Assembly: GCF_027257935.1 (NCBI RefSeq)
Contig: NZ_JANZKW010000002.1
Span: 434,001-498,000 of the forward strand
Direction of reading: 5' to 3'
DNA from: Chitinimonas sp. BJYL2
GTDB lineage: Bacteria; Pseudomonadota; Gammaproteobacteria; Burkholderiales; Chitinimonadaceae
DNA length: 64,000 bases
Position numbers and translations under genes: made by a program. The notes under the pieces are model-generated. The model searched no databases. It had not been told where the DNA came from and saw only the letters and a list, made by a program, of their open reading frames with translations. Shown here piece by piece: positions 7,541 through 16,355 of the stretch (its first letter is position 1; the number at the start of each line of letters is the position of its first letter).

Positions 7541-7931
7541 CCAGTTCTGGCGACTGATGGGTGCATTACTGAACGATGACCTGCATGTGCAACCCTATCC
7601 AGCTCGGCTCGACAAGCTGCAGCACCATGGCATCGGTCTGTGGGACGTGATCGCCGAAGCAGAGCGGCAGGGCAGTCTGGATGGCGCTATCCGTCGCGAA
7701 GTAGGCAACGACCTCACCCGCCTGATTTGCACCTTGCCCGCTCTGCAGGCTGTGGCCTTCAACGGCAAGACCGCCGCCCGGATGGGACGGCGGCAACTGC
7801 TTGCACTGGGAAGCCGGGTAGCCCTGCTCGATCTCCCCTCCTCCAGTCCGGCCTACACACTGGATGCGGGGCTGAAACAGGCTGCTTGGGCCAGCCTGCT
7901 GCCCTACATCCGAAGCGCTCAGACAGGCTGA
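7539..7931 (+). pseudogene. DNA-deoxyinosine/uracil glycosylase family gene, 3' part
   Basis: The frame begins AAC CAG TTC TGG (NQFWRLMGALL), the exact continuation of the HPQ that ends the 5' part at 3571. It then shows YPARLDKLQHHGIGLWDVI and FNGKTAARMG, with LDLPSSSPAYT as the C-terminal H/S-P-S-type motif of the family. Together the two parts give about 170 residues, a normal length. The first internal ATG (7557) could start a fragment, but it would lack the N-terminal active-site loop. The end overlaps the convergent CPBP gene by 13 bp. Confidence 0.88.
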
Positions 7932-8788
7932 CGATGAGCGGGTCGTAAATAGCCGCGCCGGTGTGCCAGGAGGAGAAAGACGGCAGCTGCCAGCAGACTG
8001 ACCACCAGCGTGACGACCGATGCCTCGATACCAAACGCACCCCCCGTCCAGAGCGGAGAACCCGTTACCTGACCGGACAGCACGCCGGTACGCTGCTCAT
8101 GGCCGGAAACCACCGCGGAGAATCCCTGCTCCAGCATCACGTTCCAGCCGATATGCGCCCCGATGCACAGCCAGAGCCGCCCCGTATACAGGTACAGCGC
8201 TCCCTGTAGGACCCCCACTGCCAGCATGTTTGCAAACGCCCAATTCGAGGCCGCAGGGGTAAAGAGGTGCCCCAGTGCAAACAGCAGGGATGACACCATC
8301 AAGGCCGCCCAGACGCCCAGAGCACGCTCGGTTACCTGGAACACCACGCCGCGCATGACCAGCTCCTCGCTGACACCCACCAGTATCTGTCCGGCAAGTG
8401 GCAAGAACAGATACCCCCCCACCGGATGCATCCCGTCCACCGTGTAGTGCCCTGTCAGGGCAAGCCCGGCCAAGGTCAGCAGTACCAGCACAGCACCAAG
8501 CAGCAAGCCCATGCCCAACTCGCGCCCTGCCCCGGTCGAAGAGAACTCGTGCAGCGGTCGGCGTTCTATCCGGTTAACGAACAGGTAGTAGCCCCAGGCA
8601 GAGAGTCCGACTGCGAGTAAGGCGGGCCAGATCACGGCATAGGGTTTACCAATGAGTTTGTGTGCAAAGAGCATGGTGAGGGGAATGGGGCCGAACACCA
8701 TCAGCACGCCTACCAGCCCCCTCAGCAGCGGAATGTTCATGCATCGCTGCCACCAGCCAGTGGAATAAGGTAGTGCCTGGGTTGTCAT
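7919..8788 (-). CDS. CPBP-family intramembrane metalloprotease
   Basis: The 289-residue protein, from the ATG at 8786-8788 with CAGGAG upstream, has about eight hydrophobic helices. It carries the CPBP (Abi/Rce1-like) motifs EELVMRG, FALGHL (F-x3-H) and IGAHIGWN (H-x3-N), the presumed zinc-ligand and catalytic residues. These inner-membrane proteases act in prenyl-protein processing or bacteriocin self-immunity; the substrate here is unknown. It is convergent with the interrupted glycosylase gene. Confidence 0.85.
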   Translation of the reverse strand: MTTQALPYSTGWWQRCMNIPLLRGLVGVLMVFGPIPLTMLFAHKLIGKPYAVIWPALLAVGLSAWGYYLFVNRIERRPLHEFSSTGAGRELGMGLLLGAVLVLLTLAGLALTGHYTVDGMHPVGGYLFLPLAGQILVGVSEELVMRGVVFQVTERALGVWAALMVSSLLFALGHLFTPAASNWAFANMLAVGVLQGALYLYTGRLWLCIGAHIGWNVMLEQGFSAVVSGHEQRTGVLSGQVTGSPLWTGGAFGIEASVVTLVVSLLAAAVFLLLAHRRGYLRPAHRQPV

Positions 8789-9058
8789 GTTTTTTGTCTC
8801 CTGGTCAGAAGGCTGCGCAGACACCATCAAGGCGGCGCCATTGAGCCTGGCGAACGGAGCCTAGGCGAGCCGCAGAGCGAGCAGACAGTGTCATCCGACC
8901 GCACGCAGTTTGACTGGCATGAAACGCAGCCGGCACCGCCGGGTGTGCCGGGCGGCAAGCATGCATGGTGATCAGGGCCGGCGACCGCTACACTGCAGAC
9001 ATCAGGCATGATCCCGGGCCCCACCGGCATCGCCTTCACTTCACGCTCGGCACACACG

Positions 9059-10228
9059 ATGGAACTGGAAAAGGTAAGCGCAGACGATCTCGTCTCCGGC
9101 GACCGGACGCTATGGAATATGTATGGCGAAGACGGCAAGCTGCTGATTCCAAAAGGGAAGATCGTCGGCAACGACGCCCTGCTCAACAAGCTGCTGGCCA
9201 TGGGCCTGTACGCACCCAAGCTGGAACTGCTGAAAACCCGGCAGGAATGGCGCGAATCGAAGGCGCGCGACAACCAGCGCAATGAGCGCCCGCCCTCCAC
9301 CCTGGATGCCCTGATCAACTCACGCAAAAAGCTGGATGCCATGGTGGCGCAGCTGGATCGTGGCATCCATGGTCGCTGGCTGGAGCAGAAGGTCGGTGAG
9401 CTGGCCACGGAGGTCATGACGGCTTGCGCCAGTGACAGCGATGTCGCCATTGCAATGATCCTGCTCAGGCAAGAGGGCAAATACGCGGTTCGTCACATGG
9501 TCAACGCCGCGATTGTCTGCGCCTTGGTCTGCCGATCACTCGAAAAAACAGAGGCCCACACCCGTTCCATCGTCTCCGCAGCATTGACGATGAACATCGG
9601 CATGATCGAGTTCCAGGACCAGCTCAAGGAACAGAAGACCCCCCTCAGCGCCGCGCAACGAGCGCGCCTGGAACGCCATCCGATGATGGGGGCCGACATG
9701 CTGCGCGAAGCCGGCATTCAAGACCCCGTGTGGCTGGATGCGGTCGAGCAGCATCATGAATGCATTGATGGCAGTGGCTACCCGGACAAACTGTTCGGCA
9801 AGGAAGTATGCGAAGGCGCGCGCATCCTCTCGCTGGCCGACTTGTTCTGCGCGCGGGTGACGCCGCGTTCTTACCGGCCCGCCGTGGCCTCCAATGTGGC
9901 ACTGAAAGGCATCTTGCTGGAGCGCGGCAAGTCGCTCGACGAAACCGTAGCCTCGCACTTCATCAAGACGCTGGGCATCTTCCCGCCGGGCATGCTGGTG
10001 CGGCTGGCCAATGGTGAAATCGGCGTAGTCACCCGTGCCGGCGCCAAGGTCAACACACCTCAGGTCAAGAGCATCCTCAGTGCCGATGGCCACAAGATGG
10101 GCCTCGCCATGACGCGCGACACCGCCGTTGAACAGTTCTCGATCCGCGAAACGGTCGATCCGCGGCAGGTATCCACCTATGTGAACATGGAGGCAATCTG
10201 GGGTAGTGCCGCCGCACACCGGGGATGA
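9059..10228 (+). CDS. HD-GYP-like protein with degenerate HD motif
   Basis: The 389-residue protein has an N-terminal DUF3391-like region (about 1-60, with GKLLIPKGKIV) and then an HD-GYP layout: RHMVNAAIVCALVCRSLE, LSAAQRARLERHPMMGADML, VEQHHECIDGSGYP and SLADLFCARVTPRSYRPA. The HHE..DGSGYP and the later D are intact, but the usual L-H-D-I-G is LTMNIG, so the metal-binding HD pair is lost. The family hydrolyses cyclic-di-GMP; this one may be inactive, altered, or a binding protein. The ATG at 9059 (MELEKVSADDL) is preferred to 9008 because it starts at the conserved part. Confidence 0.8.
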   Translation: MELEKVSADDLVSGDRTLWNMYGEDGKLLIPKGKIVGNDALLNKLLAMGLYAPKLELLKTRQEWRESKARDNQRNERPPSTLDALINSRKKLDAMVAQLDRGIHGRWLEQKVGELATEVMTACASDSDVAIAMILLRQEGKYAVRHMVNAAIVCALVCRSLEKTEAHTRSIVSAALTMNIGMIEFQDQLKEQKTPLSAAQRARLERHPMMGADMLREAGIQDPVWLDAVEQHHECIDGSGYPDKLFGKEVCEGARILSLADLFCARVTPRSYRPAVASNVALKGILLERGKSLDETVASHFIKTLGIFPPGMLVRLANGEIGVVTRAGAKVNTPQVKSILSADGHKMGLAMTRDTAVEQFSIRETVDPRQVSTYVNMEAIWGSAAAHRG

Positions 10229-10320
10229 GCCCCACCGGCCGTCGCCCACGTATTTGCCCGGCTTGACGCCCCCCGAGCAAGCTGCGATCTTGCGCCCCCA
10301 CGCCTGCACCCTTGCCTGAT

Positions 10321-12243
10321 ATGTCCGCCGCCGCCATCAAGGTGCTGTCGATCATCCCGCCGATGACGCAGCTCAATACGCCCTACCCGTCCACCGCCTA
10401 CCTGACGGGTTTTCTGCGTTCGCGCGGCGTGGAGGCCGTTCAGGAAGACCTGGCGCTCAAGCTGGTGCTCAGACTGTTTACCGCCGATGGCCTGCGCGCC
10501 ATGCGCGCACAGATACTCGCGGCCAACAAACGCAAGCCCGTCAGGGTGGTACGCGACTTTCTCGACGAGTTCGATCGCTACGAAGCCGCCATTGAACCCG
10601 CCATTGCCTTCCTGCAAGGCCGCGACCCCACCATCGCCTACCGCATCGCCGCCCGCCAGCTGCTGCCCGAGGGTCCGCGTTTCGAATCGCTCAATGCCTA
10701 TGTCGACCCGGATAGTGAAGACGGCGGCGATGCACTAGCCTGGGCATTCGGCGCGCTGGGCACGCAGGATCGTGCCCGCCATCTGGCCACGCTGTTCCTG
10801 AACGACTTAGCCGATGTGCTACGCGAGTCCATTGACCCGCGCTTCGAGTTTGTCCGCTATGCCGAGCGGTTGGCATCGGGCCAGCCCACGTTCGATCCGC
10901 TGGCCGAGGCGTTGACGGCACCGGCTTCGTTGGTCGACGAAACTTTGCAGGCGCTCACGCGCGAGGCCATTGCCAAACACCAGCCGCAGCTGGTTTTGCT
11001 CTCGGTACCCTTCCCCGGCTCGGTATATGGTGCGTTACGCATCGCCCAGCAGATTCGCGCCATCGATCCCGCCATCCGTATCAGTCTTGGTGGTGGCTAT
11101 GTGAATACCGAACTGCGCGAACTGCGGGAATCGCGGCTGTTCGACTACGTGGACTTTGTGACCCTGGATTCGGGTGAGCGGCCGCTGCTGGCGCTGCTGG
11201 AGCATCTGGCCGGCAAGCGCTCATCAGAACGGCTGGTGCGTACCTTCGTGCGCGATGATGCGGGCAAGGTGCGCTACATCAACTTCCCCGAACCCGATGT
11301 GCCGTTCGAGGACTGGGGCACGCCGACCTGGGATGGTCTGCCCATCCACGATTACCTGTCGCTGCTCGACATGCTGAACCCCATGCACCGGCTATGGAGC
11401 GACGGGCGCTGGAACAAGCTGACGATTGCGCATGGCTGCTACTGGAAGAAATGCAGCTTCTGCGATGTGTCGCTCGATTACATCTCGCGCTATGAAACCG
11501 CCACGGCCGAGACCCTGGTCAACCGCATCGAAGCCATCATTGCCGAGACGGGCCAGACCGGTTTCCACTTTGTTGATGAAGCCGCACCACCCAAGATGCT
11601 GCGCGCGCTCGCCGAGGAGCTGATTCGTCGCAAGGTAGCGATTTCCTGGTGGGGCAATATCCGCTTTGAGAAATCATTCACACCCGAGCTGTGCCAGTTG
11701 CTGGCGCAAAGCGGCTGCATTGCAGTCACGGGCGGCTTGGAAGTGGCGTCGGATCGCCTGTTGCAGCTGATGAAGAAAGGCGTTTCGGTCGAACAGGTCG
11801 CGCGCGTCACCTACGCCTTCAGCGAGGCCGGCATTCTGGTGCATGCCTACCTGATGTATGGCTTCCCCACCCAGACCGTGCAGGACACGGTGGACGCACT
11901 CGAATACGTACGACAGATGTTCGAGGCAGGCTGCATGCAATCAGGCTTCTGGCATCGCTTTGCCTGCACCGTGCATTCACCGGTGGGCCAGAACCCGGAG
12001 GAGTACGGCGTCAAGCTCGTGCCTTTGCCGGCCAATGCCCATTTTGCCCGTAACGATATCGGCTTTATCGACCCGACCGGGGTGGATCACGACAGCCTGG
12101 GCAAGGCGCTCAACAAGGCGCTCTACAACTACATGCACGGCATTGCGCTGGACTGGAATGTGCAGCGCTGGTTTGAAGAACGCGTGCCGCGCACCACCGT
12201 GCCCAAACACTTCGTCAGCAAGGCCCTGGGGCGCCGCGGTTAA
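10321..12243 (+). CDS. B12-binding radical SAM protein
   Basis: The protein has about 640 residues. The N-terminal 250 or so look like a cobalamin-binding Rossmann region (IKVLSIIPPMTQLNTPYPSTAYL; LLSVPFPGSVYGALRIAQQI). The radical SAM core has HGCYWKKCSFCDV, i.e. the C-x4-C-x2-C set that ligates the 4Fe-4S cluster; the second residue after the last Cys is Val rather than aromatic. VTGGLEVASDRLLQLMKKGV and YLMYGFPTQT are typical of the barrel. The substrate is unknown. It abuts, with 4 bp overlap, the convergent YiiD-type thioesterase. Confidence 0.85.
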   Translation: MSAAAIKVLSIIPPMTQLNTPYPSTAYLTGFLRSRGVEAVQEDLALKLVLRLFTADGLRAMRAQILAANKRKPVRVVRDFLDEFDRYEAAIEPAIAFLQGRDPTIAYRIAARQLLPEGPRFESLNAYVDPDSEDGGDALAWAFGALGTQDRARHLATLFLNDLADVLRESIDPRFEFVRYAERLASGQPTFDPLAEALTAPASLVDETLQALTREAIAKHQPQLVLLSVPFPGSVYGALRIAQQIRAIDPAIRISLGGGYVNTELRELRESRLFDYVDFVTLDSGERPLLALLEHLAGKRSSERLVRTFVRDDAGKVRYINFPEPDVPFEDWGTPTWDGLPIHDYLSLLDMLNPMHRLWSDGRWNKLTIAHGCYWKKCSFCDVSLDYISRYETATAETLVNRIEAIIAETGQTGFHFVDEAAPPKMLRALAEELIRRKVAISWWGNIRFEKSFTPELCQLLAQSGCIAVTGGLEVASDRLLQLMKKGVSVEQVARVTYAFSEAGILVHAYLMYGFPTQTVQDTVDALEYVRQMFEAGCMQSGFWHRFACTVHSPVGQNPEEYGVKLVPLPANAHFARNDIGFIDPTGVDHDSLGKALNKALYNYMHGIALDWNVQRWFEERVPRTTVPKHFVSKALGRRG

Positions 12244-12698
12244 ACCGCCACCTCAGCCCGTTTCGCCACGTACTCAGCCTCGAACCGGGCCGTCAGGACG
12301 CCCTCGCAATGCACGCTGGCCGTCAGTGCCAGCCTCGCCAGGCCTTTGCGGGCAAACAGGCGTAGGAAGCGCCCGAGCACGTCGGTATCCAATTCGTCTG
12401 CGGTGGCAGAGAAGTCGGCAGTCACCGGCAGCAGGTAGGTTGTCTCGCCACGCTGGATGACAATTTCCACGCTGTCACCCAAGCCGGCCAGATCGAGCTG
12501 CCGCTGCACCTCCACCCAGCCCGCCAGCGTGGCGACCACGGCCAGGCTGCCGCCAAAGCCTGTGCCCTTGTCGTTGACATTCGGTGCCAGCGGCACGGCA
12601 ATGGTGATACGGCCATCGGCCTGTGCCGTGGCATCCACGCCCATAAGGCGTGTAAGCGGGATGGATTGGTGCAGCAGGGTTGGCCAGTGTTTTGGCAT
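12240..12698 (-). CDS. YiiD C-terminal-domain thioesterase
   Basis: The 152-residue protein starts MPKHWPTLLHQSIPLTRLMG. It shows the motif PLAPNVNDKGTGFGGSLAVVATLAGW, the hallmark of the YiiD_C hotdog thioesterase family (P-x-x-N-x-N-x-K-G-T-x-F-G-G-S), with TYLLPVTADF following. The likely activity is hydrolysis of a thioester; the substrate is unknown. It is convergent with the radical SAM gene. Confidence 0.8.
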   Translation of the reverse strand: MPKHWPTLLHQSIPLTRLMGVDATAQADGRITIAVPLAPNVNDKGTGFGGSLAVVATLAGWVEVQRQLDLAGLGDSVEIVIQRGETTYLLPVTADFSATADELDTDVLGRFLRLFARKGLARLALTASVHCEGVLTARFEAEYVAKRAEVAV

Positions 12699-12803
12699 AC
12701 GGTTCAGTCGTCCGGAAGTTGCCCGCAAGCTTACCGCAACCGTAGGGGGCAATTAGCAAGGCGTCTGGCACCCTACCCACACCCTATGGGCTTGAACGGC
12801 AGC

Positions 12804-12824
12804 AAAAAGGGCGCCGAAGCGCCC
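12804..12824 (-). terminator. Intrinsic terminator of rhlE
   Basis: On the minus strand GGGCGC-TTCG-GCGCCC is followed by TTTTT, 23 bp after the helicase stop. A UUCG tetraloop makes this very stable. Confidence 0.85.
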
Positions 12825-12846
12825 TTTCCATTCACATCACGACAGC

Positions 12847-14280
12847 TTACTCGCCCACCGTATAGCGCGGCGGGAGCAACAGCGCCGGCAGTTCACGGGC
12901 CGCATCACGGGCGCGATTGAATGGCGCTATCGCAGCACCAAATCGGCTGCCCGTTGCGGCAGCGGTCTTGCGGCCTTCTACCAGCGGCGTTTCGATCTGT
13001 TCGATATCGTCGCGGCGACGGCGGCTTTCGCGGCCATCTTGCGATTCGCGGCCAGCCTGGGGAGCGCGCGGCTCGCGGGGCTCACGCGCCGGGCGCGCAT
13101 CGCGACCTTCACGGGGTTCACGGCTTTCACGCGGCGGACGGGTATCGCCACCCGGCACGGGGATGATTTCCATCGGCTTGCCCAGCAGCTTGCGCACCAG
13201 CGCCAACGACTTTTCTTCTTCGGGCGCAACCAGCGAGATCGCGATACCGGTGGCGCCGGCACGACCGGTACGGCCAATACGGTGGACGTAGTCTTCGGGG
13301 TTGGTCGGCATCTCGAAGTTGACCACAAAGGGCAGCTCCGAAATATCCAGCCCACGCGCGGCCACATCGGTGGCAACCAGTACTTTCAGCGTACCTTCCT
13401 TGAACGCAGCAAGCGTTTCCAGACGGCTCTGCTGGGTGCGATCGCCATGGATAGCTTCGCAATCAAAGCCTTCACGCTTGAGTTCGCGCGCCAGGCGCTC
13501 TGCCATCACCTTGGTCTTGGTGAACACGATGACCTGGTTCATGTCGTGATGGCGGATCAACTGGGCCAGCACGCGACGCTTCTTGTCGATCTCGACCGAG
13601 TGCAGGTGCTGCTCTACCGACTCATTGGCGGCGTTGCGGCGGGCGACCTCGATGACCTCGGGGTCTCGCATGAAGTCTTCGGAGAGCTTTTTGATTTCGG
13701 GCGCGAAGGTCGCCGAGAACAGCAGCGTCTGCCGGCGGGCGGGCAGCAGGCCGAGAATGCGGCGGATATCGAGAATGAAGCCCATGTCGAGCATGCGGTC
13801 GGCTTCATCAAGGACGAGAATCTCGACCTGGCTCAGATCAATCGAGCGGCCTTGCACGTGATCGAGCAGGCGGCCCGGCGTGGCAACCACCACTTCCGAA
13901 CCACGGCGCAGCGATTCGCTCTGCGGCTTGATGTCCACGCCGCCAAACACGGCCGTGGCACGCAGCGGCAGGTATTTGCTGTAGGTGATGACGCTATCGA
14001 AAACCTGATCACACAGCTCGCGTGTGGGGGTGAGGATCAGGGCGCGAACCGGGTGGCGAGCCGGGCTTGCGCTGGTATTGGCATAGGGCTGCAGCTTGTG
14101 CAGTAACGGCAGCGTGAATGCGGCGGTCTTGCCGGTGCCGGTCTGGGCGCCTGCCATGACATCACGGCCGCTGAGTACCACGGGTATGGCGCGCGCCTGC
14201 ACGGGGGTGGGCTCGGTGTAACCCGAGTCGAGTACGGCGCGAAGGATCTCGGCATGCAAGCCGAGGCTGTCAAAAGACAT
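12847..14280 (-). CDS. rhlE: DEAD-box RNA helicase, RhlE type
   Basis: The 477-residue protein has the Q motif [20 protein letters not shown], motif I AQTGTGKT, Ia [21 protein letters not shown] and [12 protein letters not shown]. The C-terminal tail after residue 375 is low-complexity, made of R-E-P-R-E-like repeats. That basic/acidic RNA-binding tail is common in RhlE. It unwinds short RNA duplexes in ribosome assembly or RNA decay. A 389-bp leader lies upstream. Confidence 0.9.
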   Translation of the reverse strand: MSFDSLGLHAEILRAVLDSGYTEPTPVQARAIPVVLSGRDVMAGAQTGTGKTAAFTLPLLHKLQPYANTSASPARHPVRALILTPTRELCDQVFDSVITYSKYLPLRATAVFGGVDIKPQSESLRRGSEVVVATPGRLLDHVQGRSIDLSQVEILVLDEADRMLDMGFILDIRRILGLLPARRQTLLFSATFAPEIKKLSEDFMRDPEVIEVARRNAANESVEQHLHSVEIDKKRRVLAQLIRHHDMNQVIVFTKTKVMAERLARELKREGFDCEAIHGDRTQQSRLETLAAFKEGTLKVLVATDVAARGLDISELPFVVNFEMPTNPEDYVHRIGRTGRAGATGIAISLVAPEEEKSLALVRKLLGKPMEIIPVPGGDTRPPRESREPREGRDARPAREPREPRAPQAGRESQDGRESRRRRDDIEQIETPLVEGRKTAAATGSRFGAAIAPFNRARDAARELPALLLPPRYTVGE

Positions 14281-14669
14281 TGCGGGGGATTCTCCAGTAA
14301 ACCTAGGCTGCTGACTTGCTCACTGACGGCGGCGCAACCTGTTGGGGCAGGCACGATAGGATGGCACCGAGCCGGCAATCAGCCCGGCCTCGCCTCACCC
14401 CACGCCGTCTCCGCGCTCAGGGCGGAAACCGGCACGCAAACAGGGTTGCATGCCGAAAACACGAACGGGCGAGAAGCAGCGTCTGCCCGTGAGGGCCGAA
14501 CTATACGCTGCCACGCCGCCCCTGAAAACCGCTAAGTCATGAATTCCAAAGGAATTTTGCCGGTTTAGCGCAAGTTATCGAAAGCCTGTTGCGGGGCTTC
14601 GCGTAAAATGCGGTTCCTGCACCACGGCTCCAGCGCAGCCGCAAACCCATTGAAGACAGGCCCTGGCCC
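14281..14669. other. Intergenic region between divergent rhlE and prmB
   Basis: I see no gene in this 389-bp stretch. It must hold promoters for both genes. Near the prmB side there is nested dyad symmetry: CGCTAA (14530-14535) pairs with TTAGCG (14565-14570) around an inner GAATTCC/GGAATT hairpin (14541-14556). This could be a regulatory leader or operator. Confidence 0.5.
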
Positions 14670-15575
14670 ATGTACACGCTCGCTCGCACCCATTTACAGA
14701 CCGTCCGCGATCTCGTTCGGTTTGCCGTTTCCCGGTTCAATGAAGCCGGCCTGTTCTTTGGCCACGGCAACACCAGCGCCTGGGACGAGGCCGCCTATCT
14801 GACCCTGCATGCACTGCATCTGCCGCTCGATCAGCTGACCCCGTTTCTGGATGCGCGACTGATTCCGGACGAAATCGACGCGGTACTCAAACTGATCGAA
14901 ACGCGTGTCAGCACGCGCAAGCCGGCAGCGTATCTCACCAAAGAGGCATGGCTTGGCCCCTACCGCTTCTTTGTTGATGAGCGGGTGATCGTGCCGCGCT
15001 CCTTCATTGCCGAGTTGCTACCGACAGCACTAGAACCCTGGATCGAATACCCGGAGCTGGTCCATCGCGCGCTAGATCTGTGCACGGGTTCGGGTTGCCT
15101 GGCCATCCTGATGGCCGAGCACTACCCCGACGCAGAGGTGGACGCGATCGACCTTTCTGCAGACGCCCTGGATGTGGCCGAGATCAACGTCCGCAACTAT
15201 GGTTTGCAGGACCGCATCAACCTGTTGCAATCCGATTTGCTGACGGCGGTGGAAGGTGAGACCTATGACCTCATCGTTTCCAATCCGCCCTACGTGGATG
15301 CAGAGTCGGTGGCCGCGCTGCCGCAGGAGTACCTGCACGAGCCCGAACTGGCACTGGGTAGCGGCGAGGACGGTCTGGACGCCACCCGCATCATCATTGA
15401 ATCAGCCAGCCGCTTCCTGAAGCCGCTGGGCGTACTGGTGGTGGAAATCGGCCACAATCGCGAAGTACTGGAACCCCAGTATCCCGATCTGGCATTCAAC
15501 TGGCTGGATACCAGTAGCGGTGACGGTTTTGTCTTCCTGCTGACACGTGAACAACTGGTGGAAGCCGGCTACTGA
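14670..15575 (+). CDS. prmB: Ribosomal protein uL3 N5-glutamine methyltransferase
   Basis: The 301-residue protein has the PrmB/HemK layout: a helical N-terminal domain, LGPYRFFVDERVIVPRSFIAELL, SAM-binding LDLCTGSGCLAI (about 131-142) and the catalytic NPPYVD (about 209-214). The RSFI form and the N-terminal sequence favour PrmB over PrmC. It methylates Gln of the 50S protein L3 using SAM in the cytoplasm. Confidence 0.9.
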   Translation: MYTLARTHLQTVRDLVRFAVSRFNEAGLFFGHGNTSAWDEAAYLTLHALHLPLDQLTPFLDARLIPDEIDAVLKLIETRVSTRKPAAYLTKEAWLGPYRFFVDERVIVPRSFIAELLPTALEPWIEYPELVHRALDLCTGSGCLAILMAEHYPDAEVDAIDLSADALDVAEINVRNYGLQDRINLLQSDLLTAVEGETYDLIVSNPPYVDAESVAALPQEYLHEPELALGSGEDGLDATRIIIESASRFLKPLGVLVVEIGHNREVLEPQYPDLAFNWLDTSSGDGFVFLLTREQLVEAGY

Positions 15576-15580
15576 GCCAC

Positions 15581-15605
15581 CTCACGCCGCGCAAGGCGGC
15601 GTGAG
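15581..15605. repeat. Hairpin between convergent prmB and tetR
   Basis: CTCACGCCGC and GCGGCGTGAG form perfect 10-bp arms around a 5-nt loop, just after prmB and over the last codons of the TetR gene. There is no T-run on either side, so termination is only possible, not shown. Confidence 0.45.
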
Positions 15606-16193
15606 TCCATCGAAACAGGTTGTCAGCATCATCGCAATGATGTCTTCGTCGCTGTATTGGCCCGTTGCCTTCATGAAATGCAAGACCGGATCGCAGGCGT
15701 TCGCAAACAGGCGGAACAGGATCAGCTGCGGCGACAGTCCAGGGTTCAGCACACCTGCCTCTTGGGCTGCCAAGATCCAGCCGCCCATCTCATCGCTCAA
15801 CCGAAATACCCGCTCAAGATAGCCCTCGTGCTTGCTCAGGGCCGTCACTAAGGACGAATTGGCGTGCGGCAGAGAGGGCATGTTGCCGGCCAGCGCGGTT
15901 GCCATGGCCCAGCGTGACATGGTCTTGAGCTTGTCCAGTGGCGCGCGCTCTTCCGGCTGGGCGGCAGCTTGGGCCAGGGCGGCATCCAGCATCCGCATCA
16001 TGGCCGCCGCGGCCAGATCTTCCTTGGATGGAAAGTGGCGATACAGACTCGCCTTGGCAATGCCGGCCTCCGCCGCCACGGCATCCACCGTCATCAGATC
16101 AAATCCCTTGGTGGCGAGCAGCGTATTGACCGCCTCCAGGATGGCCTCCTCACGGGCAATCTGCATTTTCTGACGAAAGGTAGTGGTTTCCAT
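15582..16193 (-). CDS. TetR/AcrR-family transcriptional regulator
   Basis: The 203-residue protein has an N-terminal helix-turn-helix, AILEAVNTLLATKGFDLMTV and then AGIAKASLYRHFPSKEDL, the TetR signature. The variable C-terminal ligand domain gives no clue to its inducer. It is divergent from the isochorismatase-like gene, with 162 bp between them that include a dyad at 16270-16300. It probably represses itself and that neighbour. Confidence 0.85.
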   Translation of the reverse strand: METTTFRQKMQIAREEAILEAVNTLLATKGFDLMTVDAVAAEAGIAKASLYRHFPSKEDLAAAAMMRMLDAALAQAAAQPEERAPLDKLKTMSRWAMATALAGNMPSLPHANSSLVTALSKHEGYLERVFRLSDEMGGWILAAQEAGVLNPGLSPQLILFRLFANACDPVLHFMKATGQYSDEDIIAMMLTTCFDGLTPPCAA

Positions 16194-16269
16194 GGCGCCG
16201 CATTCACGTTGAATCTGGCTTCATTCTACGCGCCTTGTCGCCACAATGAAACTTGACGGTTCATTTGTG

Positions 16270-16300
16270 ACTGATTAGTATCATTTCGAAACCAATCAGT
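16270..16300. promoter_or_regulatory. Candidate TetR operator
   Basis: ACTGATT and AATCAGT form perfect 7-bp arms 17 bp apart in the divergent TetR/isochorismatase-like promoter region. The arm spacing is wide for a single TetR dimer, so it may be two half-sites or a different dyad. Confidence 0.35.
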
Positions 16301-16355
16301 TCATTCCGCAAGTGAAGGCCACTGCGGCTGTTACTTCAACCACAGGAGCGAGATC

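Noticed and set aside
13039-14106. Long plus-strand open frame opposite rhlE
   Set aside because: It is an antisense shadow of the helicase gene in GC-rich DNA, with no family motifs and no ribosome site.
15581-15605. Bidirectional intrinsic terminator between prmB and tetR
   Set aside because: The hairpin is perfect but lacks T-runs on either strand and overlaps tetR codons, so I list it only as a hairpin.
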